From: Amblyomma americanum
Taxonomy: Eukaryota; Arthropoda; Arachnida; Ixodida; Ixodidae
Reading direction: 5' to 3'
NCBI RefSeq assembly: GCF_052857255.1
Contig: NC_135502.1
Location: forward strand, 189,607,257 to 189,671,256
Length of the DNA stretch: 64,000 nucleotides
Below are positions 30,480 through 41,539 of the stretch, piece after piece; the first letter of the stretch is position 1, and each line of letters opens with the position of its first letter. The position numbers were made by a program, and so were the translations under genes. The notes below the pieces were generated by a model. The model saw nothing but the letters and a program-made list of their open reading frames with translations, was not told the DNA's origin and did not search any database.

Positions 30480-32805
30480 TCGCTGGGAAAGGCAGACTAT
30501 TACACAGCAAGTGTGCTCACATGAGCTTTATGATGCGTCTTGCTAATTCCAGGCAAATTGCTCGTATTCATTACACTAACGATGCAGCGTGGGCAGGCAT
30601 TTTCAGCGGAACAAATCACTGTGGATTTGCTTTGTCCAGCTGACATTGGGCATAGATATACTGCAGTAGCATTTATGCACGTAAAAGGTAATTGGGAATT
30701 TCTTCCCAAGACATCTGCATGCGAAGGCAACAAAAATGTTGAAACGCTCGACCGGAAAAGATTCCCTCCACATTTATTACATATAGGAAGAGGCTGTAGG
30801 AGTACACTAAAAACTGCTTGACAGCCCCACCCTCCGCTTCTGCTTTCAAAGAGTGACGCACCTAATGCATCGACTGTGTAACTGTGCTAGTGTCCCTACT
30901 TGGACTGATTGGCAACGACTTCGTTGCAGCTGGCTCTCTTATTGCGAGACATTAAATAAACTATAGCAATGCTCTCTATCTCCATGGCTGCGGTACTCCC
31001 ATTCTTGCCTTTCGTCAATTGCAGATTTTTACCATGCGCTGTGAAGCGCGGATACAATTGTTTTGCGCGCCAACATAATCCTGTCCCTTAAACGTTTTGC
31101 TCCAGCGTCTGGGGCAGAGATTTTAGGACGCAAGCTTGCGTGTCTTTCTTACTACTTGGTTATCACTTTCCAGGAATAAAAGATTTTAGCTATGTATCTT
31201 TTGTGTCCTCCCTTCCATGGCTTAGCTTCTTTATGCCTTCGGTACTACAGACTCATTTTAGCGCGGAAGCATGGGCGCGTTAACATTTTGTCACGTGATC
31301 ATTGTGCTATTCCTGGCCTTCGGGTCTTATCGTATCCCCGGCTGGCGCCATGCTGGTGCCTTTCTGCAAGATCCTTTTGCGCCTATAGATGGGGATAAGG
31401 AGCCATCGGCGCTGCGTTTCGCGTTGAAGATGGTTAGCCTCAACCACCTAATTTAATTACTCGTCTCCTGCAGATTGCCCGCACTGGCTTGAATCTGTAA
31501 AAAAGTGGTAATCCATCTGCGCATTCAAATTTTTAAATAAAATTCTCCGTCTAACGCTTTTCAACAAGCTCATAAGTTGTCAACCTGCACCGAATAAAGG
31601 CGAGGCAATTCCGGAAATGTTCTTTCCGGGGCTGTATTTTTGCCGATTGAAAGAATGTGTGCTGAGAACTAATCACAATGTTCAACGTTCAGCACTCGGC
31701 AGGAGACAACCGAACTTGGGCGCGCATCTGATAGCCGAACGGCATACCAGACTTTATTCTATCGTCCGTTAACTTTCCGGCTCCCAATAAAAAAAAAACT
31801 ATGTATGTTGTTCAAAGACCGCATCAGGAGCTCAGCGACGTTGGACTGTGCTAACTTGTGCAGTAATGTTGAAAACTGATTCAGGATTCAGCACCAGCAG
31901 AGAAAGCCAGCCCGAATAAGGTGAAATGAATAAATTCTTGCTATGATAAATTTCACCACGTTCCCGTGCACTACAATACTTTTTAGTATTGTGCCTCAGG
32001 CGAGGGTATTGCAGAAATCTTCTTTTGAGTACTGTCCCAAACCGGTTGCGCTGCCACTTCTACCGCATTAGCGCCAGGCGCACACGACAGTGCAGTGCAC
32101 ACCTGGCCAACGCCAAAGAAGCACTCAAACGTAAAAAGCATCGTTAAGCGATGTACCGGTTCAACGTTTGCCGTAAATGAGCATGGATGCGCCTTCTGGG
32201 AACAATATACGCGTTTCGTTTTACCTCCGTCAGCACTTGCACCACTATGTCGTGAAGTGTTGCCCGTTACATAGGGAAACAAATTTTTAAAAATTAGTGC
32301 CAGGGATGAAACTCATTGCACACAGAGTTCAATAACTTTATCAGAATAATTGTCCCAGTGCTTGTCTTTATCCAGTATCTTGTTTTTATTCAGGCAGTTG
32401 TCACTCGAAGATACAATTTAGAGAGTTTTTTATAGTATTTAAAAAAGAGACAGGACAAACATACCTAATTTACATGCATGCATCTCTTGCGCTTCATTAC
32501 TAATGGCCTCAGAGTAGCAACTCAAGTGGATAATAACAAGATCATACAACGGCTTTGTAAGAAACTTGAGGTTTTCTTTTCGGCTAAAAAAGTGATAATT
32601 CGCGGAATTTTCAAAACGACAAAATTATCGGCGTCTATTTTGTTCACCTTCAATATGAGATTCGGTTAACTACAATGTCGCTACGTACGCTGAAAGGGCG
32701 ACGAAAATGTAGAACAATAACGACGCTGTGTTGTACAATTCTTTAGTGCTCTGCTTTCTCAGGCCATCAATACTTTGCTTCAGCTGCACATAGTCATCAT
32801 GTAAC
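30480..32805. other. No recognisable gene
   Basis: Several ORFs of 60-100 codons on both strands, none with a recognisable domain. Just upstream, around 30148, ATTAACGGCTTTCGCCTTA is the reverse complement of sequence near 51340, so a dispersed repeat reaches this region. I see nothing else structured. Confidence 0.4.
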
Positions 32806-32809
32806 TTTC

Positions 32810-32990
32810 GGTGGAAGTGCTGGCGCAATATAAGCGATACGATGTGAGGCTCCGCAGACTTTTGGGCGACGCTAGTGTCTTCTTAGCGACGAGTTGAGGT
32901 CCGATAGGTTTCTCAAAGAGGTCACGGAGTTTCTGCTTACAGACATCCCACGAGGTCAAATTATAGTCCTGCGCTTAGATAAACACTCGA
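32810..32990 (-). pseudogene. gag: Inverted gag fragment of the Gypsy-A family
   Basis: Translated on the minus strand, 32990-32850 reads TSWDVCKQKLRDLFEKPIG then PQLVAKKTLASPKS. This lines up with the Gypsy-A capsid piece WDTCKQKF...GLFGKPILHKLGAKKT. It runs opposite to the plus-strand gag remnant that starts near 33085, so the two meet head to head near 33000. Confidence 0.65.
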
Positions 32991-33084
32991 GTGGTGCCGT
33001 TAAGATATAATATAGCATTTGCGAGCATGATCGTCACATCCCACCTGTTATACGTGCTGACGCGTTCATACAGAGCAAGAAGAT

Positions 33085-33984
33085 CGTACATAATATTGAT
33101 CCGCAGCAGTCTACACCTTTCTACAGCCAGACAAAACGCTGGCCCTCATTCAGATTGTCATTTGCCAAGAAGTTGCGAATATGGCTTAGTGAAAGTTCTC
33201 AAATTCGATCCCGGGCCTGAAGCTCTATATCCGCAGTTTCCGCCACCTCATCACAATGTCATCCGCGCCGGTGCCCAACCTGCTGGTTTGCATTGACTGT
33301 TCTAAGGTCACATCTGTTCTTGAGGGGTCCCGGCACTTAGGACCAGGCCAAACACAGGCGCATTTCCCACCGCTTTGACCGGTTGCCAAAAACCGCTGCC
33401 TGCTCTTCATGCGATTATCTGCCAACACTGTGGCAGCCTTCCGGCCCGGCTAACTAAACCCGCATCATGCGCCGCTAACTGGAGGTGATGACGCCCGCAG
33501 CAGTGTACACCTTACAACTGCCAGACAAAACGCTGGCCCTCATCCAGTTTGTCATTTGCCAACAAGTTGCGAATATGGCCGTACCTTCAGCTCGCGTCGT
33601 GGACAAAGTTAGTGCCAACCCGGCTCCTCTAGTGATTGCGGCTGCCACTTGCTGTCCCCGATTCTCGCACCGGCACCGATTCCGCCATCGTGACAAATTG
33701 TTTACCCGTAATGGTCGACCCATCTGTTTTCAATGCTCGCAAGTGGGACACATCTCCAGTTACTGCCGCCGGCTTTGGACCCTCGCATCCCACCCATTCT
33801 CCTTCGCCGACCATCGCAGCGACCACGTTGTGGTATTACTCACCTCTTCCAGATTCACTCTACGACAAGCCCGCTCAGCAAGCTACTGAAACCAGCCTCT
33901 GAACGCCCGCAAGGTGGCGCTCCCGTTCCCTTTCACTCGTCGCAACTCATATCTATCGAGCTTCCGGTACTTCTCAGAAAAATG
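33085..33984 (+). pseudogene. gag: Gypsy-A2 gag remnant with zinc knuckle
   Basis: The segment QLPDKTLALIQFVICQQVANMA (33510-33580) also appears diverged at 33110-33190, so part of gag is duplicated within ~400 bp. The zinc knuckle CFQCSQVGHISSYC lies at ~33720-33765, preceded by a basic stretch (RFSHRHRFRHRDK). It resembles the Gypsy-A gag at 8090-8340. The C-terminal tail lacks the 36-bp array. The sequence is cut at ~33985 by LINE-2A, and pol continues at ~38283. Confidence 0.7.
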
Positions 33985-33987
33985 GCG

Positions 33988-34010
33988 TATTTATTTATTT
34001 ATTTATTTAG
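33988..34010 (-). terminator. LINE-2A 3-prime microsatellite tail
   Basis: TATTTATTTATTTATTTATT on the plus strand is the reverse complement of the usual (TAAA)n end of CR1/L2-type elements. It marks the 3-prime border of LINE-2A. Confidence 0.75.
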
Positions 34011-34266
34011 AAATACTGTCAACCCTCAGTTGAGGGTCATTACAGGGAGGGATGTTACATATACGTTCATGCAAAAAAAAAACTGCCAGATACAAAAAGA
34101 AATATGCACATGCACTACAGCGCCCTAAGGATATAACACAAGATACGATATACAGACTATGTATTCAAATGTTCACCCAGCTGCCGCACGCGCACAAACA
34201 GAAAAAAAGAAAAAATAGAGAAAAGAGAAAAGAAAAAGCACTTTACAATATCCACACGGTACAGTT

Positions 34267-36145
34267 TTAGTGAAGAACGTTGATTGCATTCGTAAACAAT
34301 GCGCTATCAGAACTGCGAACAATTTCTGTAGGCAGCTTGTTCCACAGCTCTATTGACTCTGGAAAGAACGAACAACGAAAGGCATTGGTTCGGGACAAGT
34401 ATGGTCGAATAGCTTCACTATGATTTAAGCGGGAGCTCAGTCTGCCTGGAGGTTTTAAATACAAGTCTTTATTAATTTTTAGTTCGCCGTTAATTATTTG
34501 AAATAACGTTTTTACTCTCTGTCTCTTGCACCGACCTTCCAATAATTCAAGACCGCAAGACTTTAACATCGCAGAAACTGAGTCTGTCCTTCTATATTTC
34601 GAACAAATAAAGCGCGCCGCCCGGCGCAGCACCTTCTCTATTTTGGCCCACATTACCTTTTGATGGGGCTTCCATGCTACTAATGCAAATTCTAGGGATG
34701 GTCGAATAGGAGATCTGTAGGCCAGCAGTTTAACATCTTTTGTTGCCCTCCCCAGTTTTGCTCTTAAAAAACCCAATTTCTTCTGTGCCGCTGAGCACAC
34801 TCTTTCTACTTGATTGTGCCATTTTAAATCATGCGAAATAGAAACACCAAGATATTTGAAACAAGAAACATTAACTAGATTGTAGCCTTGAATATCATAC
34901 TGAAAAGTAAAGATATTCTTTTTTGCAGTGATATGCGTGTATGTGGTCTTATCAAAATTAATTTGCATTTTCCACTTATCACACCAACTCCCAAACGCCT
35001 GAAGGTTTCGGTTGAGCTTAATCTTATCCTCTAAACAAGATATCGGCGCAAAAATCAAGCAGTCATCTGCAAAGAGTTTTATCTTAGCAGAACTATCTAA
35101 AGCGGTTGCTACATCATTGATGTAAAGCAGAAAAAGTGCTGGCCCTAACACGGACCCCTGTGGCACTCCTGAGTATACATCTAGAAAACCAGACTCGGAA
35201 CCATCAACGCGAACTGCCTGCTTGCGGTTAGTTAAATAATCTTCAATCCATTTTAGAACGTCGCCATTTATACCAGCTTTGTACAGTTTAAAAAGTAATT
35301 TACGATGAGAAACCTTATCAAAGGCTTTGGCAAAATCAACGCATATAACATCTGTTTGTTCACGGTTGTCCATAACTTCGAAAAATCGTGCAATGTCTCA
35401 ATGAGCTGCGTCACTGTTAAAAGACCCCGTCGGAACCCATGCTGGCATGCGCAAAGGAGGCCATTTGATTCTAGGAAGATAATTATATGTTTTGTTATGA
35501 CGTGTTCCATAACCTTGCAGCAAACTGACGTAAGGGATACAGGACGGTAGTTATTCATTAGAGTACGACTGCCACTTTTAAATACGGGGATAACTATGCG
35601 CAACGCCAGTCCTGGGGCACGGAATGGGTGCTTAGTGATTTCTGAAAAATAATTACCAAATAAAATGATATCCACTCAGCATACCTTTTCAAAAAGCCAG
35701 TAGGTATTCCGTCTCGCCCAGAAGCCTTCTTGTCATCTAACTGTAGCAACTGCTGGAATACGCCCCTCTGAGTAAAGTTGATAGCGTACATGGAACTTTC
35801 GCTGAAAGATGCCCCATCATCTACCGGAAATGGTCCATCACTGCGCGTGAATACTGATTGAAAATATTTGTTTAATCCATCAGCGATAACACATTTTTCT
35901 TCTACTAGAACATTTCCTAACGTCATTTGCTTTATTTTTTCCTTTCTGCGGTCTAAATAACGCCAAAATTTTTCTGGGGAAGTCTTAAGAAAATCACTTA
36001 AAGTGCGATTAAAAAATGTTTGCTTCGAGCTGAGTAACAAAGCTTTTATTCCCTGACGTACTGCGTGTATTTTCCTAGGATCTGCTTTTCCTCTGCGCAG
36101 CCTTTTTAATTTCCGTTTCGCGTGAACAATACCCTCGCTTTCCAT
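34267..36145 (-). pseudogene. LINE-2A reverse transcriptase (frameshifted)
   Basis: The RT is spread over three overlapping minus frames (36145-35594, 35675-35268, 35373-34267). Motifs in order: GRDGIPTGFLKRY, IPVFKSGSRTLMNNYRPVSLTS, CQHGFRRG, ICVDFAKAFDKVSHRKLL, GVPQGSVLGPALFLLYINDVA and catalytic LFADDC, then CFKYLGVSISHDLKWH and the C-terminal RAARFICSKYRRTDSVS domain. Each frame switch looks like a one-base indel. The last frame is open for 368 codons, including FADD. Decay is therefore slight. Confidence 0.88.
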
Positions 36146-37029
36146 GGGTTACTCCGCTTCGTTTTCTTGAGTCGGGTTGGAACGAACTGATCTATGCAGA
36201 CTTGAACAATAGTTTTAAAGCGCTGCCACAACTCTTCAACTGTTTCGACCTCGGAGACATTTTCAAATTCGTTGAAACCCTTTTCTAAATAATCTAGAAT
36301 AGATGTATCATCGGCCTTAGCATAGTTTTTGATTTCAACACGTACAGTAGGTTTTGTAGGTGGTGGTTTACAAGTAAGCACATTCAGCAAAATGATTTTG
36401 TGATCGGATATACCATCCTTGACTGCCATTTCATAATCGCCTACTTTATGGGAAAGGAACACCAAGTCAAGCAATGATTGCGATTGAGACGTTATGCGTG
36501 TGTTTTCCTTCACTATTTGCCTTAAATTATGAAAAAATGTGATATCCAATAATTTTTCGGCACTAGAAATTTCTGTATTTCCAGGCGAAATAAGTTCCCA
36601 ATCGATATGTGGCAAGTTAAAATCACCAGTCATTATTAGCCTGGTGTTCCTGTTTACATGTGAGCAAAGAAATGTATTTAACATATCTAGAAAATCAGGT
36701 GAAATAGTTGGCGGCCTATAAATGACTCCTATGAGGTACGACATGCCAGAAAACATGATTTTACACCACACCGATTCCGATATGTCACAGATAACCGTAC
36801 AGGCTGTCAGCGATGATTTAACAATAATGGCCACACCACCACCACCACGAGAGTCCCGATCCCACCTAAACATTGTGTAGCCAGGAGGGATAATGCAGTC
36901 GCAAGAAATAGCACTGTTGAGCCATGTTTCTGTAATGCAAACGACGTGCGGTCGCTCAGATAGCAACAGACATTCTAATTCAGTAACCTTGTTAAGAATA
37001 CTGCGGGCATTGAGCGAAACGATTCTGAG
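36106..37029 (-). pseudogene. LINE-2A APE endonuclease
   Basis: Read from 37029 downwards, directly after the ORF1 stop and in the same frame: IVSLNARSILNKVTELE, then RPHVVCITETWL, GGGGVAIIV, LIGVIYRPP, MTGDFNLPHIDWE and DGISDHKII. These are the APE motifs (Asn, Glu, Asp-Asn, and the SDH pair). It ends at a frameshift near 36140. There is no ATG between the ORF1 stop and the first catalytic Asn, so translation must come by readthrough, by reinitiation at a non-AUG codon, or this TAG is a mutation. Confidence 0.82.
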
Positions 37030-38250
37030 CTATGCTGTATTTGAGCTGCAGGAAGGCATGCCCTCCTTGTCATTGCAAGCTTCCTCTGACACTTTGCGAT
37101 TCCTATGGCGGCCCTTATCACGGCGTTCTTGGCAAAGAATACGCTCGTTGCGACTGTGATCCCAGGCATATAGACGGTCATTAATCTTAAGCCTATCATG
37201 AACCAGAGACACCTTTTGCTTGTTGTCCCTTTCTATAATGGCAGATTCCCATAATTTCTTTCTAACGTCTGCAGTCTCTTTTGCATAATCATTGCTGACA
37301 TGAACAGATTTTCCCTTAAGTTTCTTGCAATTTTTTAGAATGCTGTCCTTTTCCCTGCTGTCATAGAATTTCATTATGATAGGTCTATGTTTTCCTGGCT
37401 TCTTCCTTCCAATAAGGTGAATTCTTTCTATTGTGGTGACTTGGACACCTAGTTCTTTTTTAAAAATGTTGTCCGCAACAGCTGCCCTCAGATCTGACTC
37501 TGTTTCGCTCGCCTCTTCCGGGACACCAAACACTAAAAGGTTGTTACGCCGCCCACGGTTTTCAAACTCAACTAATTTTTTGGCCTGTTGCCTGACAGTA
37601 TCCTCGAGCTTATCTATTTTTGTGGTCATTTCCTGGATTACCACTAGGTAATCTGACAGCTTTTCTGTCCTTGCTGAGAGAACACCAATGTGTTCTTGAA
37701 TTGAATTAAGTTTCCGGTCGGTTTCTACCTGGTTGTCTAGAATGGCCTTCAAATACTCTTCCGTCGGGGGCCCTGGATTCTCCTCAATATCTCCCGAAGA
37801 CAACAACAACAGCATCACTGACCAGCAGTCAACCAAAATGGCGCGACATCTGCGAGGGCACGGCAGAACTATGAGAAATCTATCGTCACTGCGATAGGAA
37901 ATAGAATTAGGCCACAAACCAACCTGCAAAACGAGCAGAAGCTTTTCAGCCATGCTGTCCCTCAGGCGCGTGCCGTGCCCTCTGAGGCCGTGGGTGCCGA
38001 GGTGCTGCCTTTGTAGAAGTTCCGCCGATGACGTAATTCTCGAAGGAAGCTTGTCGGCGAATCGGAAATCCGTCATGTCCCCCATGCGGCCAAGTAGGAA
38101 TGACGGGCCACGCGGCTTGCATGTTTTCGCATCCGATAGCATGTCGTTGTCGAGATGACATGGCAGGCAGGATGGCAATCCATCCCAGGTGATCGCTGTA
38201 TCCGAAAACCACGACATGGCCTGCAAAACGAGCAGAAGCTTTTCAGCCAT
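37030..38250 (-). CDS. LINE-2A ORF1 protein with an N-terminal 2A module
   Basis: An open frame from ~38310 to a TAG at 37032-37030. The ATG at 38250 lies in the outer 5-prime repeat and the ATG at 37953 in the inner one; both begin MAEKLLLVLQ, 297 bp (99 codons) apart and in frame. A Leu-rich stretch (VMLLLLSSG) leads into DIEENPGP at 37791-37768, a complete 2A ribosome-skipping motif. Downstream is a coiled coil (KLNSIQEHIGVLSARTEKL...), then NLLVFGVPEE and IERIHLIGRKKPGKHRPIIMKF, the L1-ORF1p-like RNA-binding domain. The first product would be a short Leu-rich peptide and the second the RNA-binding protein. The frame is intact to the stop. Confidence 0.78.
   Translation of the reverse strand: MAEKLLLVLQAMSWFSDTAITWDGLPSCLPCHLDNDMLSDAKTCKPRGPSFLLGRMGDMTDFRFADKLPSRITSSAELLQRQHLGTHGLRGHGTRLRDSMAEKLLLVLQVGLWPNSISYRSDDRFLIVLPCPRRCRAILVDCWSVMLLLLSSGDIEENPGPPTEEYLKAILDNQVETDRKLNSIQEHIGVLSARTEKLSDYLVVIQEMTTKIDKLEDTVRQQAKKLVEFENRGRRNNLLVFGVPEEASETESDLRAAVADNIFKKELGVQVTTIERIHLIGRKKPGKHRPIIMKFYDSREKDSILKNCKKLKGKSVHVSNDYAKETADVRKKLWESAIIERDNKQKVSLVHDRLKINDRLYAWDHSRNERILCQERRDKGRHRNRKVSEEACNDKEGMPSCSSNTA
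37768..37794 (-). other. 2A-type ribosome-skipping motif
   Basis: Minus-strand codons spell GDIEENPGP, preceded by LLLLSS. This matches the D-(V/I)-E-x-N-P-G-P consensus in full. In 2A sequences the ribosome skips the bond between the last Gly and Pro. 2A motifs are documented in several animal non-LTR retrotransposons, often near the N-terminus of ORF1, as here. Confidence 0.85.
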
Positions 38251-38282
38251 GCTGTCCTCCAGGCGCGTGCCGTGCCGTGCCG
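37919..38282 (-). repeat. LINE-2A 5-prime tandem repeat (297-bp period)
   Basis: About 60 bp around CTGCAAAACGAGCAGAAGC at 37925 recur at 38221, exactly 297 bp apart. The outer copy is cut at the element's 5-prime end, where CCGTG is repeated. The period is a multiple of three, so the ORF stays open through both. Confidence 0.75.
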
Positions 38283-41200
38283 TGCATCCCCGGAGGTGAC
38301 GCTGGATCATTCACCTATGCTAATCATCTCTTGATGCCCACTCACCAACGTAATCACTTGAATGTCATTGTGGAGGGTGCTTCGTTAGCTTCCGTCCTTG
38401 ATATTTTCCTCCAAGTGTCTGCACTGAGCTCGTCTTTGCGCCAACACATCAAGAAAGCTGTAACGCTAGGCGCCACGTCCACGGTTCGCACTGCCAATGG
38501 CAGCACCGCTGCCATGACTGGGAGATGCTCTGCGCGAGTCGGCGCCTCGGCCTCACACTACAGAGTTTGCTCGTCTCCAGCCTCAAGCTGTTGTCTACAT
38601 CCCTATTTCGCCTTCTCCTCCCGTTCCTAATGGAGACTGTCGCTTGCCCTCACACCACTGGGATTCTTCAGCGCCACTTCGTCTTTCCCTACACCGTTGA
38701 ACATATCACCCAGAACTAGACCTACATGCCTGTCTGAAGTTCTTGGCGCCGACATATCACTTGCTCACCTATTCCACTGACTGATTTCACAGTATCTGCC
38801 ATCACGATTGACCCAACAACTGACTACGTCTTCAACACCCCTTCATCGTAGCCCTCGCGTGCGGATCGGAGTTTCAGCATGAATGCGGTCATCCAGCTGT
38901 TCACAGCCTCTTGCCCTTATTCAGCTGCATTTTTTACCTTTATTATCGTCTCTTTGGTCAAACATCTATTGTCGCCCATCGTAATGGCACCAGTGACACC
39001 CGCCCTATTCACAGAAGGCTCTATAGGTTGTCTTTCTCTGAGGTCCTTGTCATCCGGACAGAGAGTGAAAAGAACTTGGCTGGCAACTTTACCGAGCCTT
39101 AGAAGTATTTACTGGGCATCCTCTGTAGAGCTTTTCCAAAAGAGAGATCAAACCTGGCGATTCTGTGTCGATAACAGCAACCTGAATACCACACAGAGAA
39201 AGACGGCTACCCCTGCCCTAAAAGCTCTCGACTGCATGGACGGCACCAGCTACTTTTCTCCCATCGATATTCCCTCAGGGGACTGGAAGATCACTGTCGC
39301 TGGAAGGGATCGTCAGACGGCTGCCTTTTTCACCGCGAGCGGCTTCCATCAATTTGAACTTAATGCCCCTGTTACCTTGGGGCACATGACGCCTGTCTAC
39401 GCTGTATCATTCACCCGACCTGCAAATCTTCTCTTGACCCCCGCAGCCCAACATAATCGCTTGAATGTTCTTTCGACCGCCGTAAGCTCAATGTCCTCGG
39501 TCACAAGGTCGACCCTGCTCAAGTCAAACACGTGCTCGAAAACGTCCACGCCGTCACTTCCTTTCCTACTAACCGTTCATCGGGGGTGTGCACACCTTCC
39601 TCTAGTTCCGATCATATTTCCGCCGGTTAACCAAAAACTTAGCGGAAATTGCCAACCCTCTTTCACACGCCCTTAACGAAGGACGTCCAGTTTTCTTGGG
39701 GACCTAATCAAACTGCCGCGTTCAGAGCACTTCTCAGCGCCTTCACTGCTCCGACTGTCTCGGCTCACTTCGATTCTTCTGCCCCCACAGAACTTGGGTC
39801 GACGCGAGCGGCCAAGTCATTGGTGCGCTACTTGCTCAATGGCAACGCAATCAGATTCGCGTGATTGCGTACCCTAGCCGTCTCCTTTCTGAGTCAGAGC
39901 TTAATTCTTTCATCATGCGGCGATGCCTCATTTGGGTAATTACCAAACACCGCCCTCACTTGTTTCGGCACCTGTTCTCAGTTATAAAAGATCATAAAGC
40001 CTTATGCCGGCCTTCTTCGCTCAAAGACCATACTGGCTGGATGGGGTGCTGGGAACTTCGCAGTCAAAAATATAATTTTTCGGTCGTCCACAATTCCGTC
40101 CGCTGCACCAAGATGCGGACTGCTTGTCCTGACATTCTCTCGATCTCCCCTTCCTCTAACGAATGTGACGCTGACGCCTGCGTTTTGTCCATATCCCTCT
40201 TCCGAAGCACTGCTCAAGAACTGCGCTTAGGTTCCTCGTTGCGTTCCCTCTTCGACCGCCTTACTGTCAACCGCCCTGATGGTTCCTTCGCCCAGTTCGC
40301 GCTCCACGAAAGCATCCTGTACCAGCGCATTATGTGGTCTGACAGCGCCCTTAAAATCTGCGGCCCAGCGTCCTTGAACAGCTTCACTATACTTCCACGG
40401 CAGGTACTCTTGGTGCAACCATCACGTACGACAGCGTGCGTACCATTCCTTTGGGCCAGGTATCTAACGCACTCTCCGGCGCTAAGTGGCCACTCGCGAG
40501 CTCTTTCAGCATCGCAAGGAGCCCTCGGTTCACCCTCGCCGACAGCTTTCCCGTTTTCCTGTGTCAGTCTCGACCTGCTCGGCCCTTTTCCGATGTATGC
40601 CGTGGGTAACAAATGGATCAACGTGGCGATAGACTACTCGACGCGCTACGCTATCATATGACTGATCCCAGCGAGCTACGCCAGTGATGTCGCTCACTTC
40701 CTTCTGCACGACGCCATACTCGCGGTCGCAGCTTTTTTCCCAAGTTGTCGTCGAACATCTATGCTTTTGCCCCATGCGCCAGAAATTCGTCACGGCCTAC
40801 CGACCAGACACGAACAGCCTGAACGAACATCTCAACAGTACCCTCACCAAAATAATTTTCATGTACGCCCCTGACGGTCAACATGAATAGAATATTAGCC
40901 TCACAGCTGTGGCATTCGCATACAAGTTGACACGTCGCAATAGAGCACGCTTCACACGTTTTTATCATCTGTACGGCAGCGATCCATTTTCGCCATTCGA
41001 CAATGTGCTGACCGCCACTGCTCCAAGAATACATATGCTGAAGATGCAATCGACTCCGCCGAAGCCGCCCGCCGTGAAGCTCACCAGAGTTTGACCACGT
41101 CCCAGTTTTCTTAGTAACTCCGTTATACTGTTGCCATCGCGAAATCACCTACCTTCCTGGATTCCTTGTTTTGTTCTGGGTCCCGTTTCGCCGCGTGGAC

Positions 41201-41411
41201 CTACCAGAAAAACTTATGCGCTCCCTGACCCTGCTGTACGTCCCGTGAACACGGTGGTGTACCATATCGCGCCGCTGCATTCACAGTCACCACCAGCTAC
41301 ACCCAACCCCGATATCGTACATGTGTGATGCCTCAACCCTTACTACTTTCACTCTACGTTGCCTGTGTAGTGAGTACCAGGACAGTGCTTTTGGTACGGG
41401 GGAGAAGGTGG
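38283..41411 (+). pseudogene. pol: Gypsy-A2 pol remnant (protease, RT, RNase H, integrase)
   Basis: It resumes with CCCGGAGGTGACGCTGGAT, matching the start of Gypsy-A pol (CCCGGAGGTGATGCTGCAT, 10365). Pieces: protease-like SALSSSLRQHIKK (38420-38460, catalytic DTG lost); RT WRFCVDNSNLNTTQRK, YFSPIDIPSGDWKITV and FHQFEL (39150-39360); RNase H region VQFSWGPNQTAAFRALLSAF (39690-39750) to VIAYPSRLLSESELN; integrase VSLDLLGPFPMYAVGNKWINVAIDYSTRYA (40565-40655) and VAFAYKLTRRNRARFTRFYHLYGSDP (40905-40985). Numerous stops; the YLDD block is not recognisable. Domain order and wording match Gypsy-A, so it is an independent old copy. Confidence 0.75.
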
Positions 41412-41530
41412 GTGTGTAGTGCTAAGTACGCTGGGAAGAATCAACACATTCTGGTGCGGACCTATGTTCTGTTCTCCTGTCCCACGTCATCGATCTTCTT
41501 TATCGCAGATTACCCCTACTGCAAATAACC
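41412..41530 (+). repeat. Possible 3-prime LTR of Gypsy-A2 (incomplete)
   Basis: A purine-rich tract (GGGGGAGAAGGTGGG) at 41398-41412 precedes TGTGTAGTGCTAAG. Position and tract fit an LTR start, but I find no partner LTR near 32.8 kb and no convincing match with the Gypsy-A LTRs. The 3-prime border is not defined. Confidence 0.3.
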
Positions 41531-41539
41531 ATCATATAA

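Larger units (their letters stand above)
33985..38282 (-). mobile_element. LINE-2A: CR1/L2-like non-LTR element with a 2A motif, minus strand
   Basis: On the minus strand the order is a repeated 5-prime segment (38282-37920), ORF1 with a 2A motif, APE endonuclease, RT, a 3-prime UTR, and a TAAATAAATAAA tail at 33988-34010. It lies inside Gypsy-A2: gag lies left of it and protease-RT right of it, both on the plus strand. I cannot identify a target duplication. ORF2 has frameshifts, so this copy is probably inactive, but ORF1 is fully open. Confidence 0.88.

Noticed and set aside
33985..38282. Target-site duplication for LINE-2A
   Set aside because: I compared the flanks (AAAATGGCG on the left, CATCCCCGG on the right) and found no convincing repeat.
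41412..41530. Complete LTR pair for Gypsy-A2
   Set aside because: No partner sequence was found upstream near 32.8-33.1 kb, so only a doubtful 3-prime LTR is listed.
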